Source: Pipra filicauda (taxonomy: Eukaryota; Chordata; Aves; Passeriformes; Pipridae). Taken from it: a stretch of DNA of 64,000 bases. Of the stretch, positions 49,601-63,800 are shown one piece after another (positions within the stretch are counted from its first letter, which is position 1; each line of letters starts with the position of its first letter). The stretch is taken from the NCBI RefSeq assembly GCF_003945595.2, contig NW_024104311.1, positions 682,001-746,000 on the forward strand, in the 5' to 3' direction. Both the position numbers and the translations under genes were made by a program. A model generated the notes under the pieces. That model saw nothing but the letters and a program-made list of their open reading frames with translations, had not been told where the DNA came from and did not search any database.

Positions 49601-52199
49601 CTTAAGGCCAACATCTTACAGGCTTTTCAGATTCCTAAACTTGCCAGGATTTGTTATAATTAACAGCAGGAACAAGCAAGCCTGAACTTTCCTTCAAGAG
49701 ACAAACCATAAGTGCAAACCATGCATTACAAGCAAACATTATGTTGGGGACAGCATTAGCCAATCAAGAATTGTGTACCAATTGGGTTAAATTAATGCTA
49801 ACAACTTGTGTGGGAGCCAAGTGGATTGACTTTTGTGTAGGAGATAATTTCCTAATAAAACTTTCTATCTGGCTAAATAACAGATACAAGCACAGAATGT
49901 TTATAATGCTTCTAGTGGCCAACCACAGCAGAAGGAAGGAATTGAAAATAATAAGGTGGATTGAGCATTTTTTTTCCTTAGACTGTGACACTGTGTCCTT
50001 CCTTCTGTGGGACAGGTTTCACACTAACACAGGGCTGAAGGATTCAGTGCAGAATTAGGATTAATGAATGAGGTGTAGCAGTCCTCAGGAAAGGAATCGG
50101 ATTCACAAGATTTTTAATTGCAAACCAATGTTTGGAACTTCCACAAAATTCTAACAGTTCTCAACTCCTCACCTTCAGAAGCCAATTAATTGTTTGGAAT
50201 TACCAGCATTACCAGGGAAACTGAGGGAAAAGAGAAGCTCCAAAGCATAGACGTATCTTAACCGAAAAGGGACATACAAATGGCCTCAGACCACCTTCCC
50301 CTTAATACTACCACAGAGGTTCATTCCACCACTCCAAACTATTTGCCTTGCCCCTTAAGAAAGTTGTGACAGTGGCATTACACTTAAGCAGATACTCCAG
50401 TTTTCAATTACTAATGAGGTCTATTTTTATATGCACTTTAAATATGACGGCAATAAAGTAGCTCAGATTTCAACCTCTTACATTGGCTCTTTTACTGCAA
50501 TGTAATTATTGCCAAGTCCTTCAAAATTAAGAAAGGACAAACTGAAACCTGACATCATCATGTTCACTTAAAGAGTCCACAATTCTCTCCTGTTTTAACA
50601 GATTTCAGTAATGTTTGTGATAAATTGATAGTGATATCAAAGAAATCTGAAATTTGAATAATGTATATTTATTCTAACTAGCCTTTCAAATGTTTAAAAG
50701 TATGTCTCTTCAGTAAGAGAACATTGTGTGTTGTGGTGTGTATAGTTTTACAGGCAAACCCATGACAGCAGACATTCCTCTCTGAACTGTAGATGCTTTC
50801 TTCTCCACTTTTTAAATTTTCACTAGTCAGGACTTTAGTGTTTAGCTACCAAAGCAGTTTGTAAAATATCTCCTCCTCAAAGAAAAAAATCCCATCTCTC
50901 TACTTCCATTTACTTTGTACACCAAATTAACAATCAAACAGAAAAACAAACACAAATTTAAGTGCCGCATTGTTTCTCCGCTTTGTGTGTTCCATCACCT
51001 CAAGTTGAGCTGACAGGAAACTATTTCACAACTTGCTCTAACAAAATAAAGCAGCGGTACAGCAAAGTGGCACCAGACAGGAAAGCAAACATCCAGGGCC
51101 AGCAAAGGTTGCTCAGAGGAGTTAACCTGGGCAGCAGTGGAGGAGCAGGATGCACCAGTACCTGCAGGTACTGCTGATGTAGGGAAGCATGCAGGGGGTG
51201 TTGTGCAGGCTTGACCGAAGCTCACGGACAGAAGGGAAGCCTGGGACCTGAGGAATAGCCCTTTCAGGAATACTGCCAATCCCCTGTGCAAGGTCTGCCA
51301 TGCACACAGAGATCAGAGCCTCCATGCATCCAGAAGGGGCATGGCATAAGGAATAAGTGACTTAAGGGCTGGAGGATGTTCTGAGGTGAGAAACAGGATG
51401 CACCTGAATCATTATGAAGCTGCAAAAACTGAAAAAGTTAGAGACCGTCTGGACTGGCAGTTAGGGAAGGCTGAAGGTCAGGAAAAGCAGCCTGTTCATA
51501 GGGATGTGGCATGAGGTGGATGTGGATAAAATTCAATGTGAGGGCAAAACTCAGAAGTTTACCAACACACATGTAGCTGTGTACCAACACAATATGCCTA
51601 AATATGAAGACAGAACAAGAATTACTGGCACCAAGAGATCACCCCTGTAAGGCAAGTACCCAGGAGCCTTGCAGGAGGTTACCAGGTTACCGGATTTCCA
51701 GGAATGACAGAAGAGGATTTACAAGTAAGGGAATAGTACTGTGCAGGAATATATAAAGTATAATAGCTTTCTATAATAAGGAGACAGAAGCACAATGAAA
51801 TCCTTTTGCATGGAAATCTTAGGCTCTAATAAAATACATATTAGATAAATATATTAAATGACTTCCCAATAAGTTTGATAATAGTGAGCAGAAACTGTGA
51901 AGCCAGACTGAGACCTGCAAGTTCAGGACTGACAGTAGGAGTGTGAGATTTCAGCTTATTGAACTACATGGATACTCCATCTGAATGAGCAGGAAAAAAA
52001 CCCCTAAGTTCCCAAACCAAACCAAGCCAAACAACTGGACAAAAACACCAGAGGAAAAAAACCCCTGAAAGTAACAAAACCCACATGAAAAGATGCCACT
52101 TCTGGTGTGGTCTTGAGTGGTGCACAGTGTTTGTAAGAAGTGCTCTGGAACCACAATACAATTAATTTCAGTGTTGTAGAGAAAGAATCTGCATAGAAA
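46623..52199 (-). other. AGPAT5: AGPAT5 long intron, downstream part (no repeat recognised)
   Basis: About 5.6 kb of intronic sequence. Apart from a perfect 9-bp inverted repeat at 48,161-48,184 and a mildly GC-rich patch at 51,050-51,330, I recognise nothing. The 51,350-51,780 part has some CR1-like wording but I could not place it. Confidence 0.5.
48161..48184. repeat. Perfect 9-bp inverted repeat, 6-base loop
   Basis: Arms AGAAGGTTC and GAACCTTCT around CTGGCA. The arms contain GAA/TTC units like those in heat-shock elements, but the spacing is not that of a canonical element. Confidence 0.8.
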
Positions 52200-52500
52200 T
52201 GCAGAATTTTGGGGGATTGGCCTCTTCTTCCAGGCAATTAGCAATAGGACAAGAGGAAATGGCCTAAACTTGTACCAGGGGAGATTCAGGTTGGATATAA
52301 GGAAAAGCTTCTTCACCAAAAGAGTCGTTAAGCATTGGAAGAGACTTGCCCAGGGAAGTGGTAAATTCACCATCCCTGGAAGTGTTCAAAAAATGAATGG
52401 ACGTGGCACTTCGTGATATGGTTTAGTGGGCATGGTATTTGGTCAATGGTTGGACTTCATGATCTTAGAGGGTTTTCTAGATTTAATGATTCTGTGAATT
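52200..52500 (+). mobile_element. CR1 LINE 3' end in AGPAT5 intron
   Basis: Plus-orientation CR1 3' region: 'GGCAATTAGCAATAGGACAAGAGGAAATGGCC', 'CAGGTTGGATATAAGGAAAAGCTTCTTCACC', 'GAGACTTGCCCAGGGAAGTGG', and an end 'GACTTCATGATCTTAGAGGGTTTTCTAG' then 'TTTAATGATTCTGTGAAT'. Opposite in strand to AGPAT5. Moderately diverged. Confidence 0.93.
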
Positions 52501-53039
52501 AAAGGAACTATGTAGGAGGCAAGGCAAAGCGTCAAAATACCCTAAAAGAAACAGTCCAAAAGAAGGCAATCTAAAGACTGGTAAAAAAACCCCAGAACAC
52601 TAAATACCAAACCCCAGAAAAACTTGCAATAAAAACCCATGTAAAAGACATATAACACTGCAAAAGGAAAAGTCTGCATGGGTCTGAAAAACACCTGTAT
52701 GGCTTAATGGGAAAATTAAGGAGGCTACTACTATACTCCTACCTTCTTTTCCTCCTTGAGGAATGGAAAGCTTGTCCAAATTAGGAAAAGCCAAGAAACC
52801 ACTCATGTCAAATGTATACATAAACATAAAAGGACCAAAAAGAAACTTGAAAAATGGCAAGGGTGCTCTATTTTAACTTTTTAAAATATATTAAAAGCAG
52901 TAAACCAGTTAGGTCACTGGTGGGACTGCTGGAGGACAAAGGTGTGAAGAGTAGCACTCATGATAAAGTATAAGCCCTTGCAAGAGAAGCTCAGATATTT
53001 GCTTGCAATATTTTCCTTGCTGAAACTGTTTGATTCCTG
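52501..53039. other. Between two CR1 fragments, not assigned
   Basis: Intronic, A-rich. May be more CR1 coding region too diverged to read, or unique sequence. No gene seen. Confidence 0.4.
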
Positions 53040-54170
53040 CACCCATTGCATTCTTTGTATCAGATCACTCAAAGGAACTAGATCAATAAGTAAACAGACA
53101 GAAAGTATTAGACTAAATAAATAAGTTTGATGTCAGGAAGTCACCAAGACCAGACAGCATTCATCCAAAAGCTCTCAAACTTGGACTTTGAAAACAAAGA
53201 TGTGTAACGTATCATCACAAACAACCATTGTGCCAGAAAAACGGGGAGTTCCCTTTTACAAATGAAAGCTTTAGAGACGATGCCGGGAAATACAAACTGA
53301 AGAGTCTTACATCCCTGCGTAAGATAGCAGGGTCTATAATAAGATCACTAAGCACAGAGATAATCACAGTTTGTTGAAAAAAAATTGGTGTGGATTCTGT
53401 AAAGGGAAATCCTGCCTCACCAATTTGCTGGATTTCTACAACAGTGTCAAGGAGCAGGCGGATAAAGGGGATTCACTGGACGTGATATATTTGAATTTTC
53501 ATAAAGCCTCTGACAGGGTTCCACATTGAAGGCTATTAAAGAAATTAAGCTGCCATGGGATTAAAGGAAATGATGTTTTATAGACCAAAAGCTGCTTAAA
53601 GGAGAGGAAGCACTTAAGGATGGAAAACATTCGACAACCGGGGTCCTCCAGGGATCAATGCTAGGACTGGTTTTACTCTGTGTCATCACTGATGAGTTGA
53701 AGAAGGGAGCAAACAGTGAAGTCTCCAGTTTTTCACATTTCTTTCAGAAGATCCTAAACTCTTATGGGTAGTCAAACACTGGCTCAACTCCAAAAGGACC
53801 TCAAAGTTGAACAAACAGGGTGAAAATGGGGCAGCCAAGCTTCAGTGTAAACAAACATGGGGAAAAAACCCCCTTAAACTCTGATTACATGATGCTTAAC
53901 TTGGAATTGGTGGTTACAATTTGGGAGTTGCTGATCCTTCCCTGAAGCCATCCTCTCAGTTGTGCAGCAGCAGTCCCAAATCCCCCAAATACTGGGCAGC
54001 ACCAGGACGGACATTGAGAACAGGGCAAAGATACAGAAAAGATTATAAATCCACATTTTAAATATTGTGTGCAGTTCTGATCTCTGTAGCTGAAGGAGGA
54101 TGTAGCAGACTCAGAGAAGGCCACAGAAAAGACAGAAAAAAGGCCACAGAAAAAGGTTATGACAGCTTAA
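53040..54170 (+). mobile_element. Old CR1 LINE with decayed reverse-transcriptase region
   Basis: About 1.1 kb in plus orientation. It carries, in order, remnants of 'KSPRPDSIHPKAL' at about 53,140-53,185, 'KGKSCLTNLLDFYNSV' at about 53,400-53,450, 'SLDVIYLNFHKASDRVPH' at about 53,475-53,527 (the reverse-transcriptase core, normally D-x-x-K-A-F-D), and 'GVLQGSMLGLVLLCV', then the region before the 3' UTR ('TTGTGTGCAGTTCTGATCTC', about 54,066). Frameshifts and stops break it throughout, and the 3' UTR and tail are missing. It cannot encode an active protein. Confidence 0.85.
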
Positions 54171-56063
54171 AAAAATAAAAAAAATATATATAAATCCTGA
54201 ATATAGCAGTTCAGAAATATAGCTCCAGAAATCCTGCAAATTCAAGGGTAAATCATCACTTGTCTGTACCTTCCTGAAGATGCCCAGACCTAAAGAATCT
54301 TTTAAAGTTATTATTAGAATGTGGTACATATAGTTTTCTATACAGATATTAGCACTGGAGAGCAGCAGTGTCACTTTAAGCTGTCTTGGTGATCCAAGAT
54401 AGTATTTGATGAAGACCCACAGTACTTGCATATTATAGTTCACTGAAACAATCTTCGAGTGGCTTTAATCTGTTATTCTAACAGATGCACTCTGGCCTTT
54501 GTACTCCTCTATAATAATATGTGAATATTGTATGTTGGCCAAGTTAGCAGGAGGTTTCCCACAAAAGCTTAACTGTTTTGATCAACAGGCTGCCAGGAAC
54601 AGAATCTGGATCAGGTTAGGTCTGTGGATTACATCTAAAGGGTATTCCAGCACTGGTAACTGAAAATGAGCAAATTTAGGAGATACCTGTGTCTTCCTCA
54701 GAACTTCTTTAAAGTTTCAGAAGTGGGGAAAAAAAATGTTGAACTATGGAGTTAAAAAAAAATGGCAAGCAAAGATACAAGGAGTGGACCAGTTCAAAAC
54801 AATGTTCTCTCTAGCAAAACAACAGGATCTGTTAGGAACTATGCCAGTAGTGCTATACTGATGTTTTTGCCTTTCTTTCAGACAGTCTGTTTTGATAAAC
54901 AGAGAACAGTACCACAAACAGAAGAAAAGGACCGTGATACACAAAAAACCAAAAATAAACACAGTCTCTCAAAGCAGCAACATATTTTTGGCCAAACCTG
55001 ACAGTGTGAAGAAATTAAAGTTGTTTTTGTTATCCTCAGGGTTCAGATACACTTTTGCATAAAGATCAGGAGTTCCTCGAGCTGTTGTAAATAAATGCTG
55101 CCTGGGGACTGGAATGCTTCTTCTCACATGTGCAGGAGGTCCAGGGTGCAGGGAAACTTTATGAATCTCCGGTGTAAATACTTTCAAGAGTCACTTTGTG
55201 TAGCAGAAGTTTTCTGATAATTGTGTGCTTTCAGATCGCAAATTCCCAAAGGGAACCTATGGATGCCTACCTTCAGTAGGAGCTGCTTGGGAATAACTGA
55301 GATACACAAGTCCTGGTCTACACTCAGAGGAACACACACTTGGGGCTTGGAGGGATTTTGCGAGGGGATATTACCCACACCAAGGGGGTGTTATTAACAC
55401 ACAGATGCAGCACCCACAGGTATTTGTGATTTGGAAAAGGAAGAATCATTTAGGCTCGCCTTAATCTTGCATTCCTCCTTAGACATCTGAGTTTGGTTGT
55501 TGGTAGAGACAAGAAACTGGGCTACAGGAACTCCAAATACAGTCATCTTTGTGTCCTTGTTTTGAGATAGGTAAAGAAACAAAGGTGCTACTCATGCTCA
55601 GACTGACTTTCATTTTCTCCCATTCTGGAGTTCTATGAAGAACTACAGCAAGGCTTGAAAACATTCCCCTAAACTGATGCTGCTCTTCAGTGAAATGCTG
55701 TTGAACAGAAGTGCAATGATTAACTCTTACAGTATGAAAATACTTTGCATTTACCCAGACTGTCCTTATCTGCAGAATATTGATGCATATGCCCACATCT
55801 GTGTTGAAAGTGCCATTTCAAGTAAGTCACCCACAAATTAACAGGCAGGTTTTCATCTTACGCAAACTGCATCTAATATGGAATTACAAGGGGTCTAAAA
55901 TGACAGATCTAGTTCTAAAGAACAAGTGAAAAAGCTTTCAGTTAAAACTGAATGACCATTTACTTACTTTGTGGTACCTGGTGAAATCATGTTATTAAAA
56001 AGGCTTTATTTTGACATTTTGCGCAAAATAAACCTAGGGTTTTTCCGCTAAAGGAAAAAAGTA
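54171..56063 (-). other. AGPAT5: AGPAT5 long intron, middle part
   Basis: About 1.9 kb of AT-rich intron with A-runs and no further repeat or exon recognised. Confidence 0.55.
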
Positions 56064-56135
56064 TGATAGAGTATCAAGAACTGTTAGGTTGGAAAGGACC
56101 TCTGGGGATCATCTAGCCTAAGACCACAGAACTAT
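56064..56135 (-). mobile_element. CR1 LINE 3' tail, reverse orientation
   Basis: About 70 bp only: 'TGATAGAGTATCAAGAACTGTTAGGTTGGAAAGGACCTCTGGGGATCATCTAGCC'. This is the reverse complement of the extreme CR1 3' end. Same strand as AGPAT5. Confidence 0.8.
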
Positions 56136-59100
56136 GCTGCCAATTAGTGTTGTTATCAAAATTCCTCCAAAAAAATCAATGGAAATTTTACATTTTGAAA
56201 TATGAAAGGTAGTTATTACTTAAATTTTGCTTGAACAGATGTAGAATGACAGGTTCTTGATTTGAGATTTCCTGTACATACTAAAAAGTGATTGTACACT
56301 TGACACAAATTTCACAAGAGCCGATGTCCAGCCTCAGTTCTAATCTACATCCTTTCTTTGGTTACTCTAAAATAAATGATATTTACTTTTCAATATTCTT
56401 TCATGCAGTAAGAAAGACAGTTAGCAGAGATCTGAAAAATTAGCCATTTCATCACTATAAAACTTACTTCAGACTGTTTTACATTCCTGTTACTGTTTAG
56501 GAGCTTAATAATTTAGCTTTTTAATTCTTTCAACCCATCTATAAGCAAATGCTTGTTATCATTCTTTGGATCTTGAAAGACAATGGATGTGGTCAAATCT
56601 GGGGCACAGTCCAGACAAAAACTGTTTTCTATTCCCCCAGTTGTTTTCTATTCTCTTGTACTTCACTGTCTAACTGGGTCCTAACAAAAGTGCAAGTTTT
56701 GGAAAAGGGTTTTTTCCCCTAGGGAAGTTAGGCCAGTCTGACCTCCTCAAATTATACTGATCAAAGTGATGTACAGATTTTCAGAAATGCACACATACGT
56801 ATGCTTTCAAAGTGTTTGTTCTGAGACTGATATACCGCAGAGTCAATAATTCTCAGGAATTCCTCTGACTTCTTTAAGACAGAGTCTATACATACTTGCT
56901 ATTTTTATTCAGTGTTTATCATTGTCACATGCTGCTATTTCACACACTCTTTCATCTACAATGGCCAGATAAATACCATCTGGTTATGCTAAAGCCTTCA
57001 GGCAGAATAATAAAGATGTAGATGTGTATATAATGCTCTTTCAGGTGCAAGAATGATAACAGTTCCCATGTCCCACAAGACCTGCCCCTTAACACCAGAC
57101 CAAGCTGGATGTAAACTCTTAGGACATTTATTCAGCAGGGGGAAAACTAGGATCTCATTCTTCCTTCCCAAACTTGTTTCTACTTTTAACTTGATGATAG
57201 TGTAGTAAAACAGTACCAATAAATTCAGTGCAAGAGTTTCCCCTCCTCCTTTTCCCTTCTAAACAGTTCTTAGAGAATTCAGTACCTGAGATGCACTTCA
57301 GCTGTGCCTCAGTGCAAATATGATCATTTGCATCTTATTCTAATGACCACAATAAATACTGTCTAGCAGCATGGTCCTCCCCAAACACGACCATGACATT
57401 CTGCCATTAATGATCTGGACGAGCCATCTTCAGTAGTGAGAGGAGAACAATCTGTGGGAAGTCACTATTCTTTGGAAAGGCTGCCATGTGCTGGAAAATT
57501 TCCACTGGAAATGTACCAAGATCCAAACTTGTTGTAAGGAAAAGTAATCAATAATGAATAAATGGTAGGAAAAAAATTGCATCCATTGGTCACAACTGGA
57601 TGTGAAGCAACAGCAGAAAGCAACATCCCTGTCTAAAGCTAAACTTACCCTTGTCCCTGTCTAAGACCAATCAAATTTGATCTCTTCTAAAACAAACAAC
57701 TTGCAGCTGGAAAATGCTAACAAAACATTAAAATGCATAAATAGTGACAAAAAGTTCAACACATTTGAAAGGATATACTATCATAATTTGCCTGCTCTAA
57801 AATGGCACCATGTTATCCGGTATGTCTGTTATTCACTGTTGTTCTGATGGTGAATGCCTATTTTCAGTTGCTAGTATACTATGCTTTGTTTTAATGTTGT
57901 CGAGCAAGTCAACATCATGATATTTAAGCTTGCTGACCTAAAAAATAAATAATTCCAATTTTTCAAAGAAAGACTTTAAACTAGAGCTGCATATTACAAA
58001 ATTCGAAATGTAATTCACTTTTTCTTCAGAAGTTCTTTCCCATTTACAGTTTGCTAACACAAGTTATCAGACAAAGCATGATAGTACTCCCCATAATACC
58101 TAAAATGTTCCTTTTAACCTGCTTTGTTTACTGCTGAAGACAGCAGCCAAGAGCTGACCATGTCCTAGGTTAGTATGGGTTTTTCCAAAAGTGGCACAGG
58201 TCCTTCTGAGGTTGAGATTTATAGAACTGAAAGTAAAATGGATTTCAAGAAACACTATATCTATGTGGAATTCAGATTTCATTCACATGGGAAATGGCAT
58301 AGTATGGGAAATGAAGTCCTCAAGTAAAGTTGTGTTTATCAGAAGTTTGTTTTCCATGTAATAAATTTCAATCAGAGTTGCTAGATTCAAAAAGACATGT
58401 CAACCTTATCTTTTAAAAATTACCAGGATTGCACTGCCATTTTATTCCGATGAGAATGAAAAACAAAATTCTCAACCAGCACGGACACAAATATGAAGTA
58501 ATATGTCCTTTTCATGCATGCATAACACATTTTAGTATTGCAAAAAAGCAATAATGCTAAAAAATGTTGAATGCATAAGTATGCCTAATTCAATTCTTGT
58601 TATATTTCTGAACAGACCAGTTGTTAGACTTCTGGATAACAAATGGTGAAACGATCTTGATCTCTTATAACAGAAATTGTTTTTCTCCCATTTTGTGTCT
58701 GGAGGGCCTAAAAGAATGACAACTATGTTCCACACTGTAATTTATAAAGTGTTCTTAATCTACATAATTTATATTATATGGAATACATGTGACTGCCACA
58801 ATCACATGGAATGCCCTGGATAGATATATAATTTATCTGCTCTGTAATGGGTAACAACTGGTTGGCTGTACTTCATTCTGTATTACTGCCTTGTATTTAG
58901 CCAAGGCCGAGACACTAATTATCCCAGCCCTACCAGTAAGTCTGGCTGAAAGATACGCCTGGACTGCCTGCCATGGAGGCTCCAAAAGGCTGGATGTGGA
59001 GTAGCCACCCCAAACCGTCTGATTATTGCTTGACTCCAGACACAAGAAACAGCCAACAGGGAAATTTCAGTTTGTTGGTTCCCTTTCCATAATTATATCA

Positions 59101-60666
59101 TGCTTCATGCAAACTTCAATAGGTGAAGAGGTCTTATAAGGAATTTGAACATTTGCCCTCTTATCATTAGGTAATGACATTTTAATAGTTTTAATTAACC
59201 ATCAGGCAGTGAGAAGTTCAGTATGAGAATGGCTGTAGCTGCATAATAATTAAGTCATGAAACAAGATATGCTGCAGGGAAGGAGAAACAATCCTATTTG
59301 TTTTGAGGAGGTCTTAAGAAGAGTTGGGTGATGGGACAAGAGGGAGACTGCCCAGTTCAAAGGGTACTGTAAAAGAGTCATAAGGCACTTAAAAAATATT
59401 TAAAAACTTTAAATAATTTAAATCACTTTGGATATTTAGCCATAAAAAATGTCCATTAGGAACAAACTGTACATAAAGTAAAACCATCCTAAGATCTTAC
59501 AGTACTATACAAGTGCTAACAATATACAGTGTTAACAGTTTTGTTGCTCACCTATCCAAAAGAATATGAAACAGGGTGAAAATGTAAAAATAGACAATTG
59601 CAGAATTTCTAATCACATAGCACCTGGAAGTAGTTCATGTGCTAATGAAGGAGTTACACCTGCTAATGAAGTGACATGGAAACAGCCACACTACAAACTA
59701 TTTTTAGCAGCAGAAGGAACAAGTCCCAGTGACATTGGGTGAGCCAAGAAGCAGGCAGTTAGCTAAGACAGATCCTCCAGGTCCCTCAGTCAACACTTGC
59801 TCAAAATTCTGAACAGCTCTGCGGAACTACCGTGGCTTTTTTTTCCCCCACGTGGTATCAGTAGTGTGAAAGACTCAAAAGTTCCACTTTGAGCCAACTA
59901 GCAACAGAAAGTCAGGCACAGATATGGCTGAGTAACACATCAACTACAAATGGAAAGAAAGATGATATCTGGCCCTCCAGTAGCAGTGCAGGTAAATGAA
60001 TTATGTAGAAAAAAAAAAGTTATCTACCAAGCATAATAAACAGCAAACCCTGAAGTGCTCTGTCCCAGAGTTTTCCCCTATAGAAACCCCAGCACTTGTT
60101 TTCTGGTTAGATTACTCAAGGAACATAAAACTAATTTACCTGATTTTCTTAAGGTGCTGTAGGTGGTTTAAAATACTACAGCAAGTGAAGCCTGCTTCCA
60201 TAAAATGCTGTTAATTGTTTGTAAGGTCACTGGGTATGCGTAGCAAATTGAAAAACTGCCAGTAAAATACTACTACTACACATTTTCCCTTTAAAATACA
60301 CATTTCAGCAATTTGATGTACATATGTACCCGTACATATATGTAGCACAGCAGAGGGAATTGAGGATAATGTCAAATCCCAGTGCTAGAAGAAACATGAA
60401 GGTAAATGGCACCTGCTGCCTATGGCTCCAAGTTTACTTTGACTCCAAAGACCACTTGCAGAATTGGAATAGGGAAGGGGAGGGCAGGAATGTCACAGGT
60501 AACTATAGTAAAGCCTAGAAGAATGACGCCCTACTAAATGATGGTAAGATGGTTGAAGCACTGTGGAGATCACCTTCAGAGCATTACAAAGCACCTGAGG
60601 TTGATTCTGTACATGAACAGTTCTGTATATGGCTGTAGCCTGTCTAAAAGACATCAATCAACTCAC
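56136..60666 (-). other. AGPAT5: AGPAT5 long intron, upstream part
   Basis: About 4.5 kb of AT-rich intron. No repeat family, RNA gene or additional exon recognised on either strand. Confidence 0.55.
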
Positions 60667-60828
60667 CTGTCATAGATGGTGCCAGCTTCCTTTGCCCTTT
60701 GTGGTCCACAGTACCTTCATAAGCTACAGTCACATCATACACTGCATCCAGATAGTCTTTCATTGTGTCAATGGCTACATGAGTTGCCTTCACGCGTGGT
60801 GTCAGCACATGCTTTAATATAGCAAGTC
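60667..60828 (-). CDS. AGPAT5: AGPAT5, third exon from the end
   Basis: A 162-bp exon between a TTTCCCTCTAG acceptor (starts 60828) and a GTGAGT donor (ends 60667), phase 1 at both ends. It encodes the split Gly, then L-A-I-L-K-H-V-L-T-P-R-V-K-A-T-H-V-A, and continues through M-K-D-Y-L-D-A-V-Y-D-V-T-V-A-Y-E-G to the variable segment T-V-D-H-K-G-Q-R-K-L-A-P-S-M-T. The L-K-H-V-L-T-P-R and Y-L-D-A-x-Y-D-V-T-V blocks are close to identical with vertebrate AGPAT5. They form the region just after the acyltransferase core, with the Y-D-V-T-V strand typical of this clade. No stop or frameshift. Confidence 0.96.
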
Positions 60829-63800
60829 CTAGAGGGAAAAAAATCAAAAATTACAGTATTTGAAAGGAAAGTGGACTACATTTACAAAAGGAACATCATG
60901 CCAAGGAAGTTCAGGCATCTCCACTCAAAACCACAAAAGGTTCAATCTCAATTCTCAGTTGAGAGAATGTTCATGTGTGTACACTGCATATGCTCTACTG
61001 AACACATGTCGAAGATGAAACAGAAATCCCAAAGGATATTAAGGAGAGGAAGGCTGCTCAACAAAAGAGCCCTTTTATAGCTCCTGCTCTAAAAGCAGCA
61101 ATGGTTTTAATGTGGCTCATGAGTGACGAAACAGCACTTCTCTTTACTGTTTATGTGTGCCCAACTGAGGTTAAAAAAAAGAGCAAATTAGCTGAGAAAT
61201 ACTAAACACACAGGTATCACCTCCTGAAATTCTGTATCAGAAACAGATTTGGCACGTGAGGCATAAGCACAGAGAATTTTAAGCATGCCTGATGCTCATC
61301 CAGCATTTTACTTCCCAAGGACAAGCCAATTTAGAGAACATACTGAATCCTAATCTACTCACTGTCCTAGCAGAAAACTTAGTGTGTGGGGGGGGAAATA
61401 CAGCACTGAGAACCAAAACTAAGGAGGAAATCTTCTCTGCTTCCCTGCAACAACCTATTACAATTGATTTGGCTACTAACAAATTCATAGTTGTCTTTAA
61501 CTTTTCCAGGCCAAGACACATAGACTGGTATGACAAGGACAAAAGAACGTCAGGTTTAACGTCACTCTGCAAGTCTTAACAGCAGTATTTCATATCCATT
61601 TTTGCTTCAGTTGACCACTTCCACCAGAGCACACTTTAGAACATAAAAATACACTGGGCTCAAAATTATAGAATTGATTCTGTTTCCAGAATTTTAACAC
61701 ACAATGACTTTCAAAATGAAAACAAGCAAACCAACAAAACCAAACCCAAAACCTTTTCATGACCTGAACACAACTCTTCCATGCCTACTTGAAAGGGTTT
61801 CTAGAAAAAAAAATCACACTATGCAAAAATTTTCACTATTTTGCTATAGGATATCTATCTTTCCAACAGAGAAGATAGAGAAGTATTGGAATAAAATTCT
61901 GGTTTTTCCTTTCTAGCCTATTTTTCATTGGTTTACTCTTCAGTCCATTTTTAAAGAGCCATCCACTGGTGCTATTGGTTCCTGATAGATGATGCGGAAA
62001 TTTTTCTAAACAAAAGTATTGTGATATTGCTTTTGATATCTTTCTGCTTGCAAAATCAATTCAAAGGATTACATATTATGTCCTGATTTTGTACTGAATT
62101 CCCTTGCTGGGCAAAGCATATTTTGGTCTAAAATTATGAAAATATCTACTCATCACTGTAAGACAGTTTCTAAACTGCTCTAACATTCTTAAGAGTTGAA
62201 AATTTCAGTATAAATCATTATCTTGATTTCTTAATATTTGCTAAGAATCTCCTTGACTGAATACAGAGATAAAAGGGTGTTTACTAGCACTCCTTCTGAA
62301 GTCATTGTTCTATGCTTTACTGGCAATAGCGATAACTGTCTATGCAAAATGTTATATGGATCATGTAAATATTTTGAAGCATAACATGGTGGTAGTGTTT
62401 TCTTAGCTTGTGAACTGTTACATCAAACATCTAATTATGTTATGTTTCAAAATGTTTATGCTGTAAATGAAGCATTGAATATTCTAGTGTTTTGTCAGCA
62501 ACTCTATTAGTGTTGACATTACACTCAACACAACTTTGTTCAGCCAAATTCCCAAACTTATTCTAAAAACACTATCATTCCTTTCCTGCCCAACTCATCT
62601 TCCCCTTAACCAAACTGTTACTGTAAGGAAGAAAAAGCGAAAATATCCTTCAGTGAGAACTGAATCCTCTAGACAAATTATTAATTATTAATCTCTGACT
62701 ATTCACTGCATAGTTTTTCTTAATTCATGGCCAATTTTGGTGATGAAGATGGTCAGTGACAACCTGTGAAGTGCAACTGTAGAATAAGCCACTCTTACTC
62801 CACATGCTGCCAGTGAACTCTTGAGAGTTTAAGGACAAAATGAGTATGTATTTAAATAAAATCGATAAAGTCTATAATTCATTATTCAGAAATACTGACA
62901 AACTTGTAGCAAGTTCAGCACATCTTTTTAAAGAATCTGTTTTATAAAAACATTACCACACATTCTTGCAATTACTTGATGATCTCTGCTAAAATCAACA
63001 TAACAGATTTTAAATCCAAGTAGTCACAGTATAGTTACCTTGGCAAGCTGCCTGCATCCAATTCACAAAACACACTGTGCTTAAACTGTTTTTAATGTTG
63101 TGCAATACTAAGTTAGAACCTCCGTCACAGTATTTGAGGTCATGATATTTTACTTTAAATGCCAAAGAAAATGAACTGGATACTACTAATAATGTAATAC
63201 TCTACCTTAAAATGCTATAGCTTTGCTCTTCTAACTTTTGATTGATAAACAGATATAAAAAAAAAAGTGAAAACCTGAAGAAATATGATGAGCAATGATA
63301 CTTCAAATATCATACATTTACTACATGATAGTAAGATGCAGAATTACTTCAGAAAGTCTGCAAGAAAACTGAATGAAATAAAATAATTACTTTGGCAAAT
63401 ACAAAAGCCCAAATCATTAACATCTATAGAACTGAATTTTACATCTAAACACAAAAAACCTAAAAAGCCACCAAACAAAACATTATTTATCTAACCTCTC
63501 AGGGTGAAGCTACATATAATAGTAGCTAAGTACAACTCTGTGAAGAAGACTGCTCTTCCCTTCATCTGCTCACAGAGCAGTTCAGTACAGGGAGGCCATC
63601 TACATTTTCAAACTTGGACTTCATTAGTCATAGTTGTATCCCTGATGTGCACACACTACATTTTTAAATGAAAACAACAAAAAACCCTGGCTCTAAATTA
63701 AGAATACTCTATGCATTACATTAGCATGACTACATTTCATCAACAAAAGTTATGTGCTCACTGAAAGTGGATGTCAGAATTAGTTTGAGGGATTTTTCCC

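Noticed and set aside
63013..63200. Minus-strand open frame with a donor (CAAG|GTAACT at about 63,037) that reads like protein
   Set aside because: It does not match the AGPAT5 segment expected in the preceding exon, has no ATG start or strong acceptor, and frames of this length are common by chance.
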